Shown piece by piece: positions 26,067 to 34,746 of a stretch of DNA of 64,000 nucleotides. The position numbers and the translations under genes were made by a program. Numbering within the stretch: position 1 is the first letter of the stretch; each line of letters starts with the position of its first letter. Source of the stretch: Paraburkholderia sp. BL25I1N1 (lineage in GTDB: Bacteria > Pseudomonadota > Gammaproteobacteria > Burkholderiales > Burkholderiaceae); the NCBI RefSeq assembly GCF_003002025.1, contig NZ_PVZB01000005.1:310001-374000 (forward strand). The letters run 5' to 3'. The notes under the pieces are model-generated. The model was not told where the DNA came from. It saw only the letters and a program-made list of their open reading frames with translations, and made no database searches.

Positions 26067-28901
26067 ATGAACCGCCCCGATCCCGATGAGTTGCTCGACA
26101 AGCTGCAACGCGACGAAGAAAAACGTCAGCGAGGCAGGCTGAAGATTTTTTTCGGCGCGTCGGCGGGCGTCGGCAAAACCTATGCGATGTTGCAGGCCGC
26201 GCGCCGCCGTCATGACGAAGGCGCGGACGTGGTGGTCGGCATCGCTGAAACGCATGGGCGCACTGAAACCGCGGCGCTGCTCGACGGTCTCGACGTGCTG
26301 CCGCTCGCGCATATCGAATATCGCGGCCGCAAGCTCAACGAGTTCGATCTCGACGCCGCGCTGGCCCGCAAGCCGGCGCTGATTCTCGTCGACGAACTCG
26401 CGCATTCGAACGTGCAGGGCGCGCGGCATCTGAAGCGCTGGCAGGACGTGTATGAGCTGCTCGACGCGGGCATCGACGTTTATACGACGGTCAATGTCCA
26501 GCACCTCGAAAGTCTGAACGACGTGGTCGGCCAGATCACCGGCATTCGGGTCTGGGAGACGGTGCCGGACCGCGTGTTCGACCGTGCCGACGAAGTCACA
26601 CTGGTCGATTTGCCCGCCGAGGAATTGCTCGACCGGATGCGCGACGGCAAGGTGTACATGCCGCAGCAGGCCGAGCGCGCGGTGCGCAACTTCTTTCGCA
26701 AAGGCAATCTGATCGCGCTGCGCGAGCTGGCGTTGCGCCGTACCGCGGATCGCGTCGATGCGCAAATGCACGAGTACCGCGCTGACCGTTCGATCCAGCG
26801 CATCTGGCAGGCGCGCGAGCGCTTGCTGGTGTGCGTCGGCCCCGGCCCGGAAGCGCCGATGCTGGTGCGCGCGTCGGCGCGTCTGGCGGCCAGCCTGAAG
26901 GCCGACTGGATCGCCGTCTATGTGGAAACGCCGGCCTTGCAGCGTTTGCCGGATGCGCGCCGCGAACGCACGCTGAACGCGCTGAAGCTCGCCGCGGAAC
27001 TCGGCGCCGAAACCGCCACGCTCGCGGCCGCCGACGCGGCTGTCGCGTTGATCGGCTATGCGCAGGCGCGCAACGTGTCGAAGCTGGTGGCCGGCGCGTC
27101 GGCACGCACGGGCTTGAGGCGCTGGCTGCGTCGTCCGCTCGGCGAACGGATCGCCGAAAACGCGGGCGATCTCGATCTCACGTTGATTCGCGCCTCGTCC
27201 GAGCGCGACGGCGGCGAGCATCGGCATCTGTTGAACACCACCGCGAACGCATGGCGCGAGGCGCTGAGCGCGGCGCGCGAGCGCCGCTCGCCGCCGCGCG
27301 CCTACGGCTTCGCGCTGTTGATCTGCGCGGCCATCACGTTGCTGGCGAGCCAGTTGATCGATCATATCGATCTGACCAATCTCGTCATGCTGTATCTGCT
27401 CGGCGTGATCTTCGCGGCGGTGAAACTGGGGCGCGGGCCCGGCGTGCTGCTGTCGTTCATGAGCGTGGCCGCGTTCGATTTCTTCTTCGTGCCGCCGCGC
27501 ATGTCGCTGTCGGTCTCCGATACGCAATATCTGCTGACCTTCTTCGGCATGCTGCTGACCTCGCTGGTGATCAGCCATCTCACCTCGAGCCTGCGCCGCG
27601 AGGCGAGCGTGGCGCGGCGCCGCGAGCAGCGTACCGGCGCGATGTACGCGATGGCGCGCGAACTGGCCGCGGCGCTGACCATGGAACAGATCGTCGGCAT
27701 CGGCAGCCGTCATGTCAGCGAGGTGTTTGGCGCGCGCGTGGCGATTCTGTTGCCGGACAGCGCCGATCAGGTGAAGCAGAAGATCGAGGATCCGGACGCG
27801 GCGATCACGCTCGAAGGCGAGATGCTCGATAGCGATGTCGGCCAATGGGTCTACGATCAGCAGAAGCCGGCCGGCCACGGCACCGACACGCTGCCGGCCG
27901 CCGCCGCGCTTTACCTGCCGCTGAAGGCGCCGATGCGCACGCGCGGCGTGCTCGCTGTGGTGATGCGCGACGAAGGTGAGCTCGACGTGCCCGAGCAGCA
28001 GCGCATGCTCGACGCGTTCGCCGCGCAGATCGCGCTCGCGCTTGAGCGGGTGCATTACGTCGATATCGCGCGCGATGCGCTCGTCAACATGGAATCGGAG
28101 CGCTTGCGCAACTCGTTGTTGTCGGCGATCTCGCACGATCTGCGCACACCGTTGACGACCATCGTCGGCTTTTCGTCGATGCTGGAGCAAGCGCCCGAGT
28201 CGCAGCCCAACCGTGAGTTGGTCGAAGCGATTCACGAGGAAGCGCTGCGCATGACCGGCATCGTGACGAATCTGCTCGACATGGCGCGGTTGCAGGCGGG
28301 CAGTCTGCAACTGAACCAGCAATGGACGCTGCTGGAAGAGACGGTAGGCGCCGCGCTGCGCGCGTGCAAACGCGTGCTGGCGGATCATCCGGTGCAGGTG
28401 AAACTGCCCGCCGATCTGCCGCTCTTGCACCTCGACGCCGTGCTGATGGAGCGCCTCTTCTCCAACCTGTTCGAGAACGCCGCCAAATACACCGCGCCGG
28501 CCACGCCGCTGACGATCGGTGCGCAGCGACTCGACGCGGACGGCAAGTCGTTCGTGCGCGTGAGCGTCGACGATAGCGGCCCGGGCCTGCCCGCCGGCAT
28601 GGAAGCGCGCGTGTTCGAGAAATTCACGCGCGGCGAGAAGGAATCGGCCAAGCCGGGCATCGGCCTGGGACTCGCAATCTGCCGCGCGATCGTGGAAGCG
28701 CACGGCGGTACAATCGGCGCGCTCAATCGCGTTGCGGCGGACGGCCGTGTCGAGGGCGCGCGGTTCTGGTTCACGCTGCCGGTGGACACACCGCCCGACG
28801 CACCCGATGCATTGGAAAACGAAGGCGCCGATTCCTTGACCCACGCCGACACCGGCAGCGATTCAACTCTTAATTCGCTTTCCAAGCCTAGTCATGAGTG
28901 A
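26067..28901 (+). CDS. kdpD: Osmosensitive K+ channel sensor kinase KdpD
   Basis: KdpD (944 residues from ATG 26067) senses low K+ and osmotic stress and phosphorylates KdpE. The KdpD domain (residues 20-230) has the Walker-type FFGASAGVGKTYAML and VDELAHSNVQGARH. A USP-like domain (250-370) follows, then four close membrane helices (about 412-505). A GAF-like region comes next, then the phospho-acceptor SAISHDLRTPLTTIVGF (His 690) and the ATPase boxes NLFENAAKYTAP, DDSGPGLP and GIGLGLAICRA. TTG 26061 is an alternative start; the ATG matches the usual start RPDPDELLDKLQRDE. The 3' end overlaps kdpE by eight bases. Confidence 0.97.
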   Translation: MNRPDPDELLDKLQRDEEKRQRGRLKIFFGASAGVGKTYAMLQAARRRHDEGADVVVGIAETHGRTETAALLDGLDVLPLAHIEYRGRKLNEFDLDAALARKPALILVDELAHSNVQGARHLKRWQDVYELLDAGIDVYTTVNVQHLESLNDVVGQITGIRVWETVPDRVFDRADEVTLVDLPAEELLDRMRDGKVYMPQQAERAVRNFFRKGNLIALRELALRRTADRVDAQMHEYRADRSIQRIWQARERLLVCVGPGPEAPMLVRASARLAASLKADWIAVYVETPALQRLPDARRERTLNALKLAAELGAETATLAAADAAVALIGYAQARNVSKLVAGASARTGLRRWLRRPLGERIAENAGDLDLTLIRASSERDGGEHRHLLNTTANAWREALSAARERRSPPRAYGFALLICAAITLLASQLIDHIDLTNLVMLYLLGVIFAAVKLGRGPGVLLSFMSVAAFDFFFVPPRMSLSVSDTQYLLTFFGMLLTSLVISHLTSSLRREASVARRREQRTGAMYAMARELAAALTMEQIVGIGSRHVSEVFGARVAILLPDSADQVKQKIEDPDAAITLEGEMLDSDVGQWVYDQQKPAGHGTDTLPAAAALYLPLKAPMRTRGVLAVVMRDEGELDVPEQQRMLDAFAAQIALALERVHYVDIARDALVNMESERLRNSLLSAISHDLRTPLTTIVGFSSMLEQAPESQPNRELVEAIHEEALRMTGIVTNLLDMARLQAGSLQLNQQWTLLEETVGAALRACKRVLADHPVQVKLPADLPLLHLDAVLMERLFSNLFENAAKYTAPATPLTIGAQRLDADGKSFVRVSVDDSGPGLPAGMEARVFEKFTRGEKESAKPGIGLGLAICRAIVEAHGGTIGALNRVAADGRVEGARFWFTLPVDTPPDAPDALENEGADSLTHADTGSDSTLNSLSKPSHE

Positions 28902-29592
28902 CCCGAGCATCACCGTCGTCCTGATTGAAGACGAAAAGCAGATTCGCCGCTTTGTGCGAACCGCGCTGGAAGGCGAGGGCATCGTCGTGCACGATGCCGA
29001 AACCGGCAAGCAGGGTCTCGTCGAAGCCGCGACGCGCAAGCCGGATCTGGTGATTGTCGATCTCGGCCTGCCCGACACCGACGGTCTCGACGTGATCCGC
29101 GAACTGCGCGGCTGGAGCGAGCTGCCGGTGATCGTGCTGTCGGCGCGCACCCAGGAAAGCGAGAAAGTCGCCGCGCTCGATGCCGGCGCGGACGACTATC
29201 TCACCAAGCCGTTCGGCGTGTCCGAGTTGCTGGCGCGGATTCGCGCGCACATGCGGCGGCGCAATCAGGGCGGCGCGAACGAGACGCCGCAAGTGCGCTT
29301 CGGCACGGTCATGGTCGATCTGGCCTTGCGGCAGGTGAGCCGCGATGGCGCGGCGGTCCATCTGACGCCGATCGAATACCGGCTGCTGGCGACGCTCGTG
29401 CGCCACGCCGGCCGGGTGCTGACGCATCGCCAGTTGCTGCGCGACGTGTGGGGGCCCTCGCATGTCGAGAGCCATCACTATTTGCGCATTTATATGGCGC
29501 ATCTGCGCGGCAAGCTGGAGCGCGACCCGGCGCAGCCGGAACACATCGTCACGGAGACGGGTGTCGGATACCGGCTGGTGGGCGCGATTTGA
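28894..29592 (+). CDS. kdpE: Response regulator KdpE
   Basis: KdpE (232 residues) is an OmpR/PhoB-type activator of the kdp operon. Its receiver has LIEDEKQIRRFVRTALE and phospho-acceptor D56 in LVIVDLGLPDTDG, plus VLSARTQESEKVAALD and DYLTKPFGVSELLARIR. The winged-helix domain (about 130-230) has LTPIEYRLLATLVRHAGRV and HYLRIYMAHLRGKLE, ending with GVGYRLVG. It overlaps the kdpD 3' end, so kdpFABCDE probably forms one transcription unit with the upstream small gene. Confidence 0.97.
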   Translation: MSDPSITVVLIEDEKQIRRFVRTALEGEGIVVHDAETGKQGLVEAATRKPDLVIVDLGLPDTDGLDVIRELRGWSELPVIVLSARTQESEKVAALDAGADDYLTKPFGVSELLARIRAHMRRRNQGGANETPQVRFGTVMVDLALRQVSRDGAAVHLTPIEYRLLATLVRHAGRVLTHRQLLRDVWGPSHVESHHYLRIYMAHLRGKLERDPAQPEHIVTETGVGYRLVGAI

Positions 29593-29666
29593 GCGTGTGG
29601 CGACAATTTGCCACGGCGGCACGCGTGTCCCGGCAGCGAGCGGCCGCCGGCGGCCTCGGGCGATGT

Positions 29667-29675
29667 TGGTATAAT
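29667..29675 (+). promoter_or_regulatory. Extended -10 promoter for the guanidine riboswitch / sugE transcript
   Basis: TGGTATAAT at 29667-29675 is a perfect -10 hexamer with a TGN extension. It lies eight bases before the first riboswitch hairpin, so the RNA would start almost at the aptamer. No good -35 hexamer is present, as is usual for extended -10 promoters. Confidence 0.7.
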
Positions 29676-29682
29676 TACAGAT

Positions 29683-29723
29683 CGTAAGGACGACCTTGCG
29701 GTTTCACAAACGGGGACGGCCCC
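29683..29723 (+). ncRNA. Guanidine-II (mini-ykkC) riboswitch
   Basis: Two short hairpins carry ACGR tetraloops, the defining feature of mini-ykkC. P1 pairs CGTAAGG (29683-29689) with CCTTGCG (29694-29700) around loop ACGA. P2 pairs GGGG (29712-29715) with CCCC (29720-29723) around loop ACGG. The two are joined by an A-rich 11-base linker, and GGAG for sugE follows at 29734-29737. In this class guanidine binding to both loops exposes the ribosome site and turns on translation. The downstream gene, a SugE/Gdx exporter, is a classical member of the regulon. Identified by eye from structure, loops and context. Confidence 0.9.
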
Positions 29724-29744
29724 ATCTGACCATGGAGCTGTCTC

Positions 29745-30065
29745 ATGTCCTGGATTCTTCTGTTGATTGCCGGTTTGCTCGAAGTCGCGTGGGCAGCCGG
29801 TCTCAAAACCTCCGAAGGTTTTACCCGGCTCTGGCCGTCCGTGTTCACGGTCGTGACGGCGCTCGGCAGCTTTGTGCTGCTCGCCATGGCCATGCGTCAG
29901 TTGCCGCTCGGCACCGCGTACGCGGTATGGACGGGGATCGGCGCGGTCGGCGCGTTCATCTTCGGGATCGTGATGATGGGCGAGGCGCTGAGCGTCGCGC
30001 GCGTCGCCAGCGCCGCGCTGATCGTGATCGGATTGATCGGCCTGAAGCTGTCTTCCGGGCACTGA
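29745..30065 (+). CDS. sugE: SMR-family guanidinium exporter (SugE/Gdx type)
   Basis: This 106-residue protein has four membrane helices of the small multidrug resistance family. The key membrane Glu is in the first helix ([16 protein letters not shown]), and the SugE-type features [27 protein letters not shown] and [12 protein letters not shown] follow. Members downstream of guanidine riboswitches export guanidinium in exchange for protons. The immediately upstream guanidine-II element supports that substrate here rather than general quaternary ammonium resistance. ATG 29745 is seven bases after GGAG. Confidence 0.93.
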   Translation: MSWILLLIAGLLEVAWAAGLKTSEGFTRLWPSVFTVVTALGSFVLLAMAMRQLPLGTAYAVWTGIGAVGAFIFGIVMMGEALSVARVASAALIVIGLIGLKLSSGH

Positions 30066-30180
30066 GTCCCGCACTTCAAACCGCCGCCGGGCGTCGTCAG
30101 CCATCTGTCTGCGCCCGGCCCGCACCTCCATTAAAGCCGCCCATTTATTCGCCGCTCTGCGTTCTGCGAATTAACGTGGC

Positions 30181-30186
30181 TATAAT
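30181..30186 (+). promoter_or_regulatory. Candidate -10 element upstream of the DUF4126 gene
   Basis: Perfect TATAAT at 30181-30186, about 137 bases before the gene start at 30323. I see no convincing -35 at 16-18 bases. The rest of the 257-base gap after sugE shows nothing else I can support. Confidence 0.4.
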
Positions 30187-30322
30187 GAGATCGAATCCAA
30201 CCTGAAATTGTCCGCGGCCCATTTGGCGCGACCGGCTTGGCGCGGGTCTGACGACTTCGATGCGCGGCCCCATTTGTGGCCCGTCGAGACGCCCGGCACG
30301 CACAGCGCGCCTGGAGGCGGCC

Positions 30323-30934
30323 ATGCTTGAATCACTTTCGCTCGCGGCGGGGCTCTCATGGGGCAGCGGCCTGCGCCTCTATCTGACAGTCCTGCTGGCC
30401 GGCGTGTTCGCCCGTCTCGGCCTCGTCCATCTCCCCGATACGCTGTCCGCGCTGTCCTCGCCGTGGGTCATCGGCGTGGCGGGCGTGCTCACGGTCACCG
30501 AATTCCTCGCCGACAAAATCCCCGCGTTCGATTCGCTGTGGGACGCGGTCCATACCTTCATTCGTATTCCGGCAGGCGCTGTGCTGGCCGCCGGCGCGCT
30601 CGGCCATGCCGATCCGGCGCTGCTGACCGTGGCCGCGCTCGCGGGCGGCACGCTCGCCGGCACGGCGCACCTCGCCAAGGCCGGCACGCGCGCGTTGATC
30701 AATCTGTCGCCGGAACCGGTGTCCAATGTGGTGACCTCAACCGCTGAAGACGGGCTCGTGTTCGGCGGCATGCTGCTCGCGCTGTTCGTGCCGCTGGTGT
30801 TTCTGGTGCTGATGATCGGTTTCCTGATGCTGGCCGGTTGGGCGTTGCCGCGTCTCTGGCGCGGGGTGCAGGGCGGTTTTCGCGGTATGGCGACGCACAT
30901 GGTGTCGCGCTTCGCCAGGAGCAGGCACGATTGA
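30323..30934 (+). CDS. DUF4126 integral membrane protein
   Basis: This protein has 203 residues from ATG 30323, with GGAGG six bases upstream. It has about five hydrophobic helices and the DUF4126 features GLSWGSGLRLYLTVLL, FLADKIPAFDSLWDAVHTFI and GTLAGTAHLAKAGTRALIN. The function of this family is unknown. Its TGA overlaps the TTG start of the following permease gene (TTGA), suggesting translational coupling and possibly a shared role at the membrane, though that is inference. Confidence 0.82.
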   Translation: MLESLSLAAGLSWGSGLRLYLTVLLAGVFARLGLVHLPDTLSALSSPWVIGVAGVLTVTEFLADKIPAFDSLWDAVHTFIRIPAGAVLAAGALGHADPALLTVAALAGGTLAGTAHLAKAGTRALINLSPEPVSNVVTSTAEDGLVFGGMLLALFVPLVFLVLMIGFLMLAGWALPRLWRGVQGGFRGMATHMVSRFARSRHD

Positions 30935-33516
30935 GCGATACGGTACGGGGTTCCGCCGCGCGCAGAGCGTTACCGACGACGACGCGCCGGTTCGGTGGCA
31001 TGGATCTGGTGCGCCAGTCCATTCGCATGACGTCGCGCGACTGGCGCGCGGGCGAGTTGACGATGCTTTTGCTGGCGCTGGTGCTGGCCGTCGCGGCGCT
31101 GTCGAGCGTCGGCTTTCTGGCTGACCGCTTGCACCAGGGGCTCGAGCGCGACGCGCGGCGCATGATTGCCGCCGACTTCATCGTGCGGGCCGATCATCCG
31201 GTCGATCCGCAATTCGCCGGGCAAGCCAAGGCGCTCGGCCTGAATACCGCCAGCACGGCGATCTTTCCCAGCATGATCAATTCGACCGGCGCGCAGCCGG
31301 TCTCGCGGCTCGCCGCCATCAAGGCGGTGTCGCCGGGTTATCCGCTGCGCGGCGCGTTGCGCATTGCGTCGGCGCCGGGCGCGGCGGACCATCCTGCGCG
31401 CTCGATTCCGCCGCCGGGCGTCGTGTGGGTCGATCAGGCGCTGCTCGACGCGTTGAAGGTGCATGTCGGCGATAGCGTGAAAGTCGGCGGCCGCAACTTC
31501 ACGATCGGCGCGGTGATCACGCGCGAACTCGACCGCGGTTTCTCGTTCGTCAATTTCTCGCCGCGCCTGATGCTGCGCGCCGACGACGTGCCGTCGACCG
31601 GTCTCGTCACCTACGGCAGCCGCGTAACGTACCGCCTGCTGGTCGCGGGCGCGGACGAGTCCGTCAAGCGTTTCGCGCAGTTTGCGCATGAGCGCGTGGA
31701 CGGCGGCAAGATGCGCGGCGTCGCGCTCGAATCGCTGCAGGACGGTCAGCCGCAAGTGCGCCAGACGCTCGATCGCGCGAGCCACTTCCTCACGCTCGTC
31801 TCGCTGCTCACCGCGTTGCTGGCGGCCGTGGCGATCGCGATGGCCGCGCACAGGTATATGCGCCGGCACCTCGACGGCTGCGCGGCGATGCGTTGCCTCG
31901 GCGTCAGCCAGTCGACTTTGCGTGCGCTCTTTACGCTCGAATTCGTCGGGCTCGGGTTGATCGGCGGCGCGCTGGGCGTGGCGCTTGGTTTCCTGGGGCA
32001 TCTCGCGCTGCTCACGTGGCTCGGCAGTCTGATCGACGTCGCGCTTCCCTATCCGACGGCATGGCCGGCGCTCGAAGGCATCGCGGCCGGCCTCGTGCTG
32101 CTGCTGGGCTTCGCATTGCCGCCCTTGTTGCCGCTCACGCGCGTGCCGCCGGTGCGCGTGCTGCGCCGCGAGTGGGGCGAAGCAGGACGCACGGCGTGGG
32201 CGGCTTACGCGCTCGGCATTGCGCTATTCGCCGCGCTGCTGATCATCGCGGCGGGCGAGTTGAAGCTCGGCGGAATCGTCGCGGGCGGGTTCGCGGGCGG
32301 GATGCTGGTGTTCGCGTGCATCGCGCGGCTGGCGCTGTGGGGCGCGGCGCGGGTCGTGCGCAGCGAGCGTGTGAATGCGAGCATCGGCTGGCGATATGCG
32401 CTGGCGTCGCTCGAACGGCGCAGCAGCGCCAGCGCATTGCAGATCACCGCGCTTGGCATCGGCCTGATGTGCCTGTTGCTGATCGCGATGACGCGCAACG
32501 ACCTCGTGGCCGGCTGGCGCAAATCGACGCCGCCCGATGCGCCGAACGAATTCATCATCGACATTCAGCCCGACCAGCGCGACGCCGTCACGCAGTATCT
32601 GAACACGCACGGCGTGCCCGGCACGGTGCTCGCGCCGATGGTGCGCGGACGGCTCACGGCGATCAACGGCAAGCCGGTCAATCCCGATTCATTCAAGGGC
32701 GACGACGCCAAACGTCTGGTGGATCGCGAATTCAATCTGTCGTACACGACTGAGTTGCCCGACGACAACCGGCTCGCCGCCGGCACCTGGTACGGCGACA
32801 CGAAAACGCCGCAGATTTCGATCGAGCAGGGCCTCGCCAAACTGATCAACGTGAAGCCCGGCGACATGCTGCGCTTCGACGTGACCGGCTTGCAGATCGA
32901 CGCGCCGGTCACGAGTGTGCGCAAGCTCGACTGGGGTTCGTTCAAGGTCAACTTTTTCGTGCTGATGCCGCCCGCGGCATTGCAGGATTTCCCGGCGACG
33001 TTCATCACGAGCTTCCATTTGCCGCAGGAAAAGCGGTCGACCGTCGACGGCCTGATCGCCGCCTATCCGAACCTCACGGCCATCGACACCGGCCCGATTC
33101 TCGCGCAGGTGCAGCGCGTGTTGCAGCAGGTGATCGGCGCGGTGCAATTCCTGTTCGCGTTCACGCTGGCGGCGGGCGTGCTCGTGCTGTACGCGGCGCT
33201 CGCCGGCACGCGCGATGAGCGTATGCGAGAATCCGCGCTGCTGCGTGCGCTGGGCGCCTCGCATCGACAGGTGCGGGCGGTGCAGATCGCCGAATTCGTC
33301 GCGGTGGGCGCGCTGGCGGGCTTGATGGCGGCGGCCGGCGCGCAGGCCATCGGCTACGTGCTGGCGACGCGGGTGTTCGAGTTTTATCTGAGCTTCAATC
33401 TTTGGCTGTTGCCGGCGGGCATTGCCGCCGGCATCGCGTGCGCCGGCGTGGGCGGCTGGCTGAGCCTGCGGCATGTGCTGGCGCGGCCCGCGCTGCAATC
33501 GCTGCGGGACGCGTGA
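30931..33516 (+). CDS. Large FtsX-type ABC transporter permease (YbbP-like)
   Basis: This protein has 861 residues from TTG 30931, overlapping the preceding stop and preceded by AGGAG. ATG 31000 (MDLVRQSIRM) is an alternative start. One membrane helix near the N-terminus leads to a periplasmic domain. Two FtsX/MacB-type three-helix permease domains then follow (about residues 300-440 and 730-860), with more helices between. The layout matches YbbP-type permeases that pair with the LolD-like ATPase YbbA for export of lipids or lipophilic compounds. No ATPase gene is adjacent, so the partner must be encoded elsewhere. Substrate unknown. Confidence 0.85.
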   Translation: MSDTVRGSAARRALPTTTRRFGGMDLVRQSIRMTSRDWRAGELTMLLLALVLAVAALSSVGFLADRLHQGLERDARRMIAADFIVRADHPVDPQFAGQAKALGLNTASTAIFPSMINSTGAQPVSRLAAIKAVSPGYPLRGALRIASAPGAADHPARSIPPPGVVWVDQALLDALKVHVGDSVKVGGRNFTIGAVITRELDRGFSFVNFSPRLMLRADDVPSTGLVTYGSRVTYRLLVAGADESVKRFAQFAHERVDGGKMRGVALESLQDGQPQVRQTLDRASHFLTLVSLLTALLAAVAIAMAAHRYMRRHLDGCAAMRCLGVSQSTLRALFTLEFVGLGLIGGALGVALGFLGHLALLTWLGSLIDVALPYPTAWPALEGIAAGLVLLLGFALPPLLPLTRVPPVRVLRREWGEAGRTAWAAYALGIALFAALLIIAAGELKLGGIVAGGFAGGMLVFACIARLALWGAARVVRSERVNASIGWRYALASLERRSSASALQITALGIGLMCLLLIAMTRNDLVAGWRKSTPPDAPNEFIIDIQPDQRDAVTQYLNTHGVPGTVLAPMVRGRLTAINGKPVNPDSFKGDDAKRLVDREFNLSYTTELPDDNRLAAGTWYGDTKTPQISIEQGLAKLINVKPGDMLRFDVTGLQIDAPVTSVRKLDWGSFKVNFFVLMPPAALQDFPATFITSFHLPQEKRSTVDGLIAAYPNLTAIDTGPILAQVQRVLQQVIGAVQFLFAFTLAAGVLVLYAALAGTRDERMRESALLRALGASHRQVRAVQIAEFVAVGALAGLMAAAGAQAIGYVLATRVFEFYLSFNLWLLPAGIAAGIACAGVGGWLSLRHVLARPALQSLRDA

Positions 33517-33543
33517 TTTTTTCTTATCGGTTAGTGAGCAGGT

Positions 33544-33957
33544 ATGAGTGATTTGAACGACGAAGTGTCCGCGGCCCAGCCGACGGCCTTCGAACTGGTG
33601 GGCGGCGAAGCGCGTGTGCGCGAACTGGTCGACCGCTTTTACGACCTGATGGATCTCGAAGCGGACTTCGCCGGCATCCGCGCGCTGCATCCCGAATCGC
33701 TCGACGGTTCGCGCGACAAGTTCTTCTGGTTCCTGTGCGGCTGGTTAGGCGGACCCGATCACTACATTAGCCGCTTCGGTCATCCGCGTTTGCGCGCGCG
33801 GCATCTGCCGTTCGCGATCGCGTCGAGCGAGCGCGATCAGTGGCTCAGATGCATGGCGTGGGCGATGGAAGACGTCGGTCTCAGCGAGCCGCTGAGGGAA
33901 CGGCTTCTGGGCTCGTTCTTCGAAACGGCCGACTGGATGCGCAACCGGAATGGCTAA
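33544..33957 (+). CDS. Group II truncated haemoglobin
   Basis: This 137-residue 2-on-2 globin is of the trHbO type. FELVGGEARVRELVDRFYDLMD covers helices A-B with the B10 Tyr. FFWFLCGWLGGPDHYISRFGHPRLRARHLPF spans helices E-F with the proximal His, and the conserved Trp of group II is in DQWLRCMAW. These proteins bind O2 and NO; roles in NO detoxification or oxygen delivery have been proposed. It overlaps the DUF924 gene by eight bases. Confidence 0.93.
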   Translation: MSDLNDEVSAAQPTAFELVGGEARVRELVDRFYDLMDLEADFAGIRALHPESLDGSRDKFFWFLCGWLGGPDHYISRFGHPRLRARHLPFAIASSERDQWLRCMAWAMEDVGLSEPLRERLLGSFFETADWMRNRNG

Positions 33958-34585
33958 CGCGTCGGGCTCGGCATCCGGCGCGGCATCGCCGGACTACGCT
34001 GACTTGCCTCAGGAAGCGCGCGACGTCCTCGACTGCTGGTTCGGCGTACCGGGCGCGCCGGAATACGGCACCGAGCGCAAAATCTGGTTTTCACGCAATG
34101 CGGCTTTCGACGCGATGCTGCGCGAGCGCTTCGGTGCGCTGATCGACGCGGCGCGTGAATCCGCCCTCGATAGCTGGACGCAAACGCCACTCGGCGCGCT
34201 GGCGCTTGTCATCGTGCTGGATCAGTTCTCGCGCAATTGTCATCGCGGCACAGCGCGCGCGTTTGCTGCCGATCAGAAGGCATTGCTCGTCGCGCGGCAA
34301 ATCGTCGCCAGCGGCGCCGACCGCGAGTTGCCCACCGTGCACCATCGCGCGTTCGCCTATCTGCCGTTCGAGCACGATGAAACGCTCGAAAGTCAGCGCG
34401 AGTCGCTGCGTCTTTTCAGGCAACTGGAAGCGGAGCCGGGTGGCAAATCGTACTACCGGTTCGCGGTGCGGCACGCGGAAATCGTCGAGCGTTTCGGGCG
34501 CTTTCCGCATCGCAATGCGACGCTCGGGCGTCCCTCGACGGCTGAGGAAATCGCCTTTCTGCGCACGCCCGGTTCATCGTTCTAG
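33950..34585 (+). CDS. DUF924 family protein
   Basis: This 211-residue protein is helical and TPR-like. Family signatures: ARDVLDCWFGVPGAPEYG, KIWFSRNAAFDAMLRERFG, LGALALVIVLDQFSRNCHRG, AFAYLPFEHDETLESQRES and FGRFPHRNATLGRPSTAEE. DUF924 has no agreed biochemical function. The eight-base overlap with the truncated haemoglobin gene implies coexpression. The 160 bases after it hold nothing I can support. Confidence 0.88.
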   Translation: MANASGSASGAASPDYADLPQEARDVLDCWFGVPGAPEYGTERKIWFSRNAAFDAMLRERFGALIDAARESALDSWTQTPLGALALVIVLDQFSRNCHRGTARAFAADQKALLVARQIVASGADRELPTVHHRAFAYLPFEHDETLESQRESLRLFRQLEAEPGGKSYYRFAVRHAEIVERFGRFPHRNATLGRPSTAEEIAFLRTPGSSF

Positions 34586-34746
34586 GCGCGCGGCGCCGGT
34601 ACTATTCGTCGATCACCGCTCTCGCGGCCCCTGGGGTAAGCACGCAAATCACGCCAGTTCGTTCGCGTCACTCGTGAAACGCAAAGCGGGCGCTCGTGCA
34701 TGCATGCGGCCGGTTATAACGGGAAAAGCGGGAAGCGGGCGGGCGC

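Noticed and set aside
25923..28844. A 973-codon open frame on the minus strand opposite kdpD
   Set aside because: It mirrors the whole of kdpD, which has all expected motifs. The translation is His/Arg/Gln-rich, the usual antisense product of high-GC codon bias.
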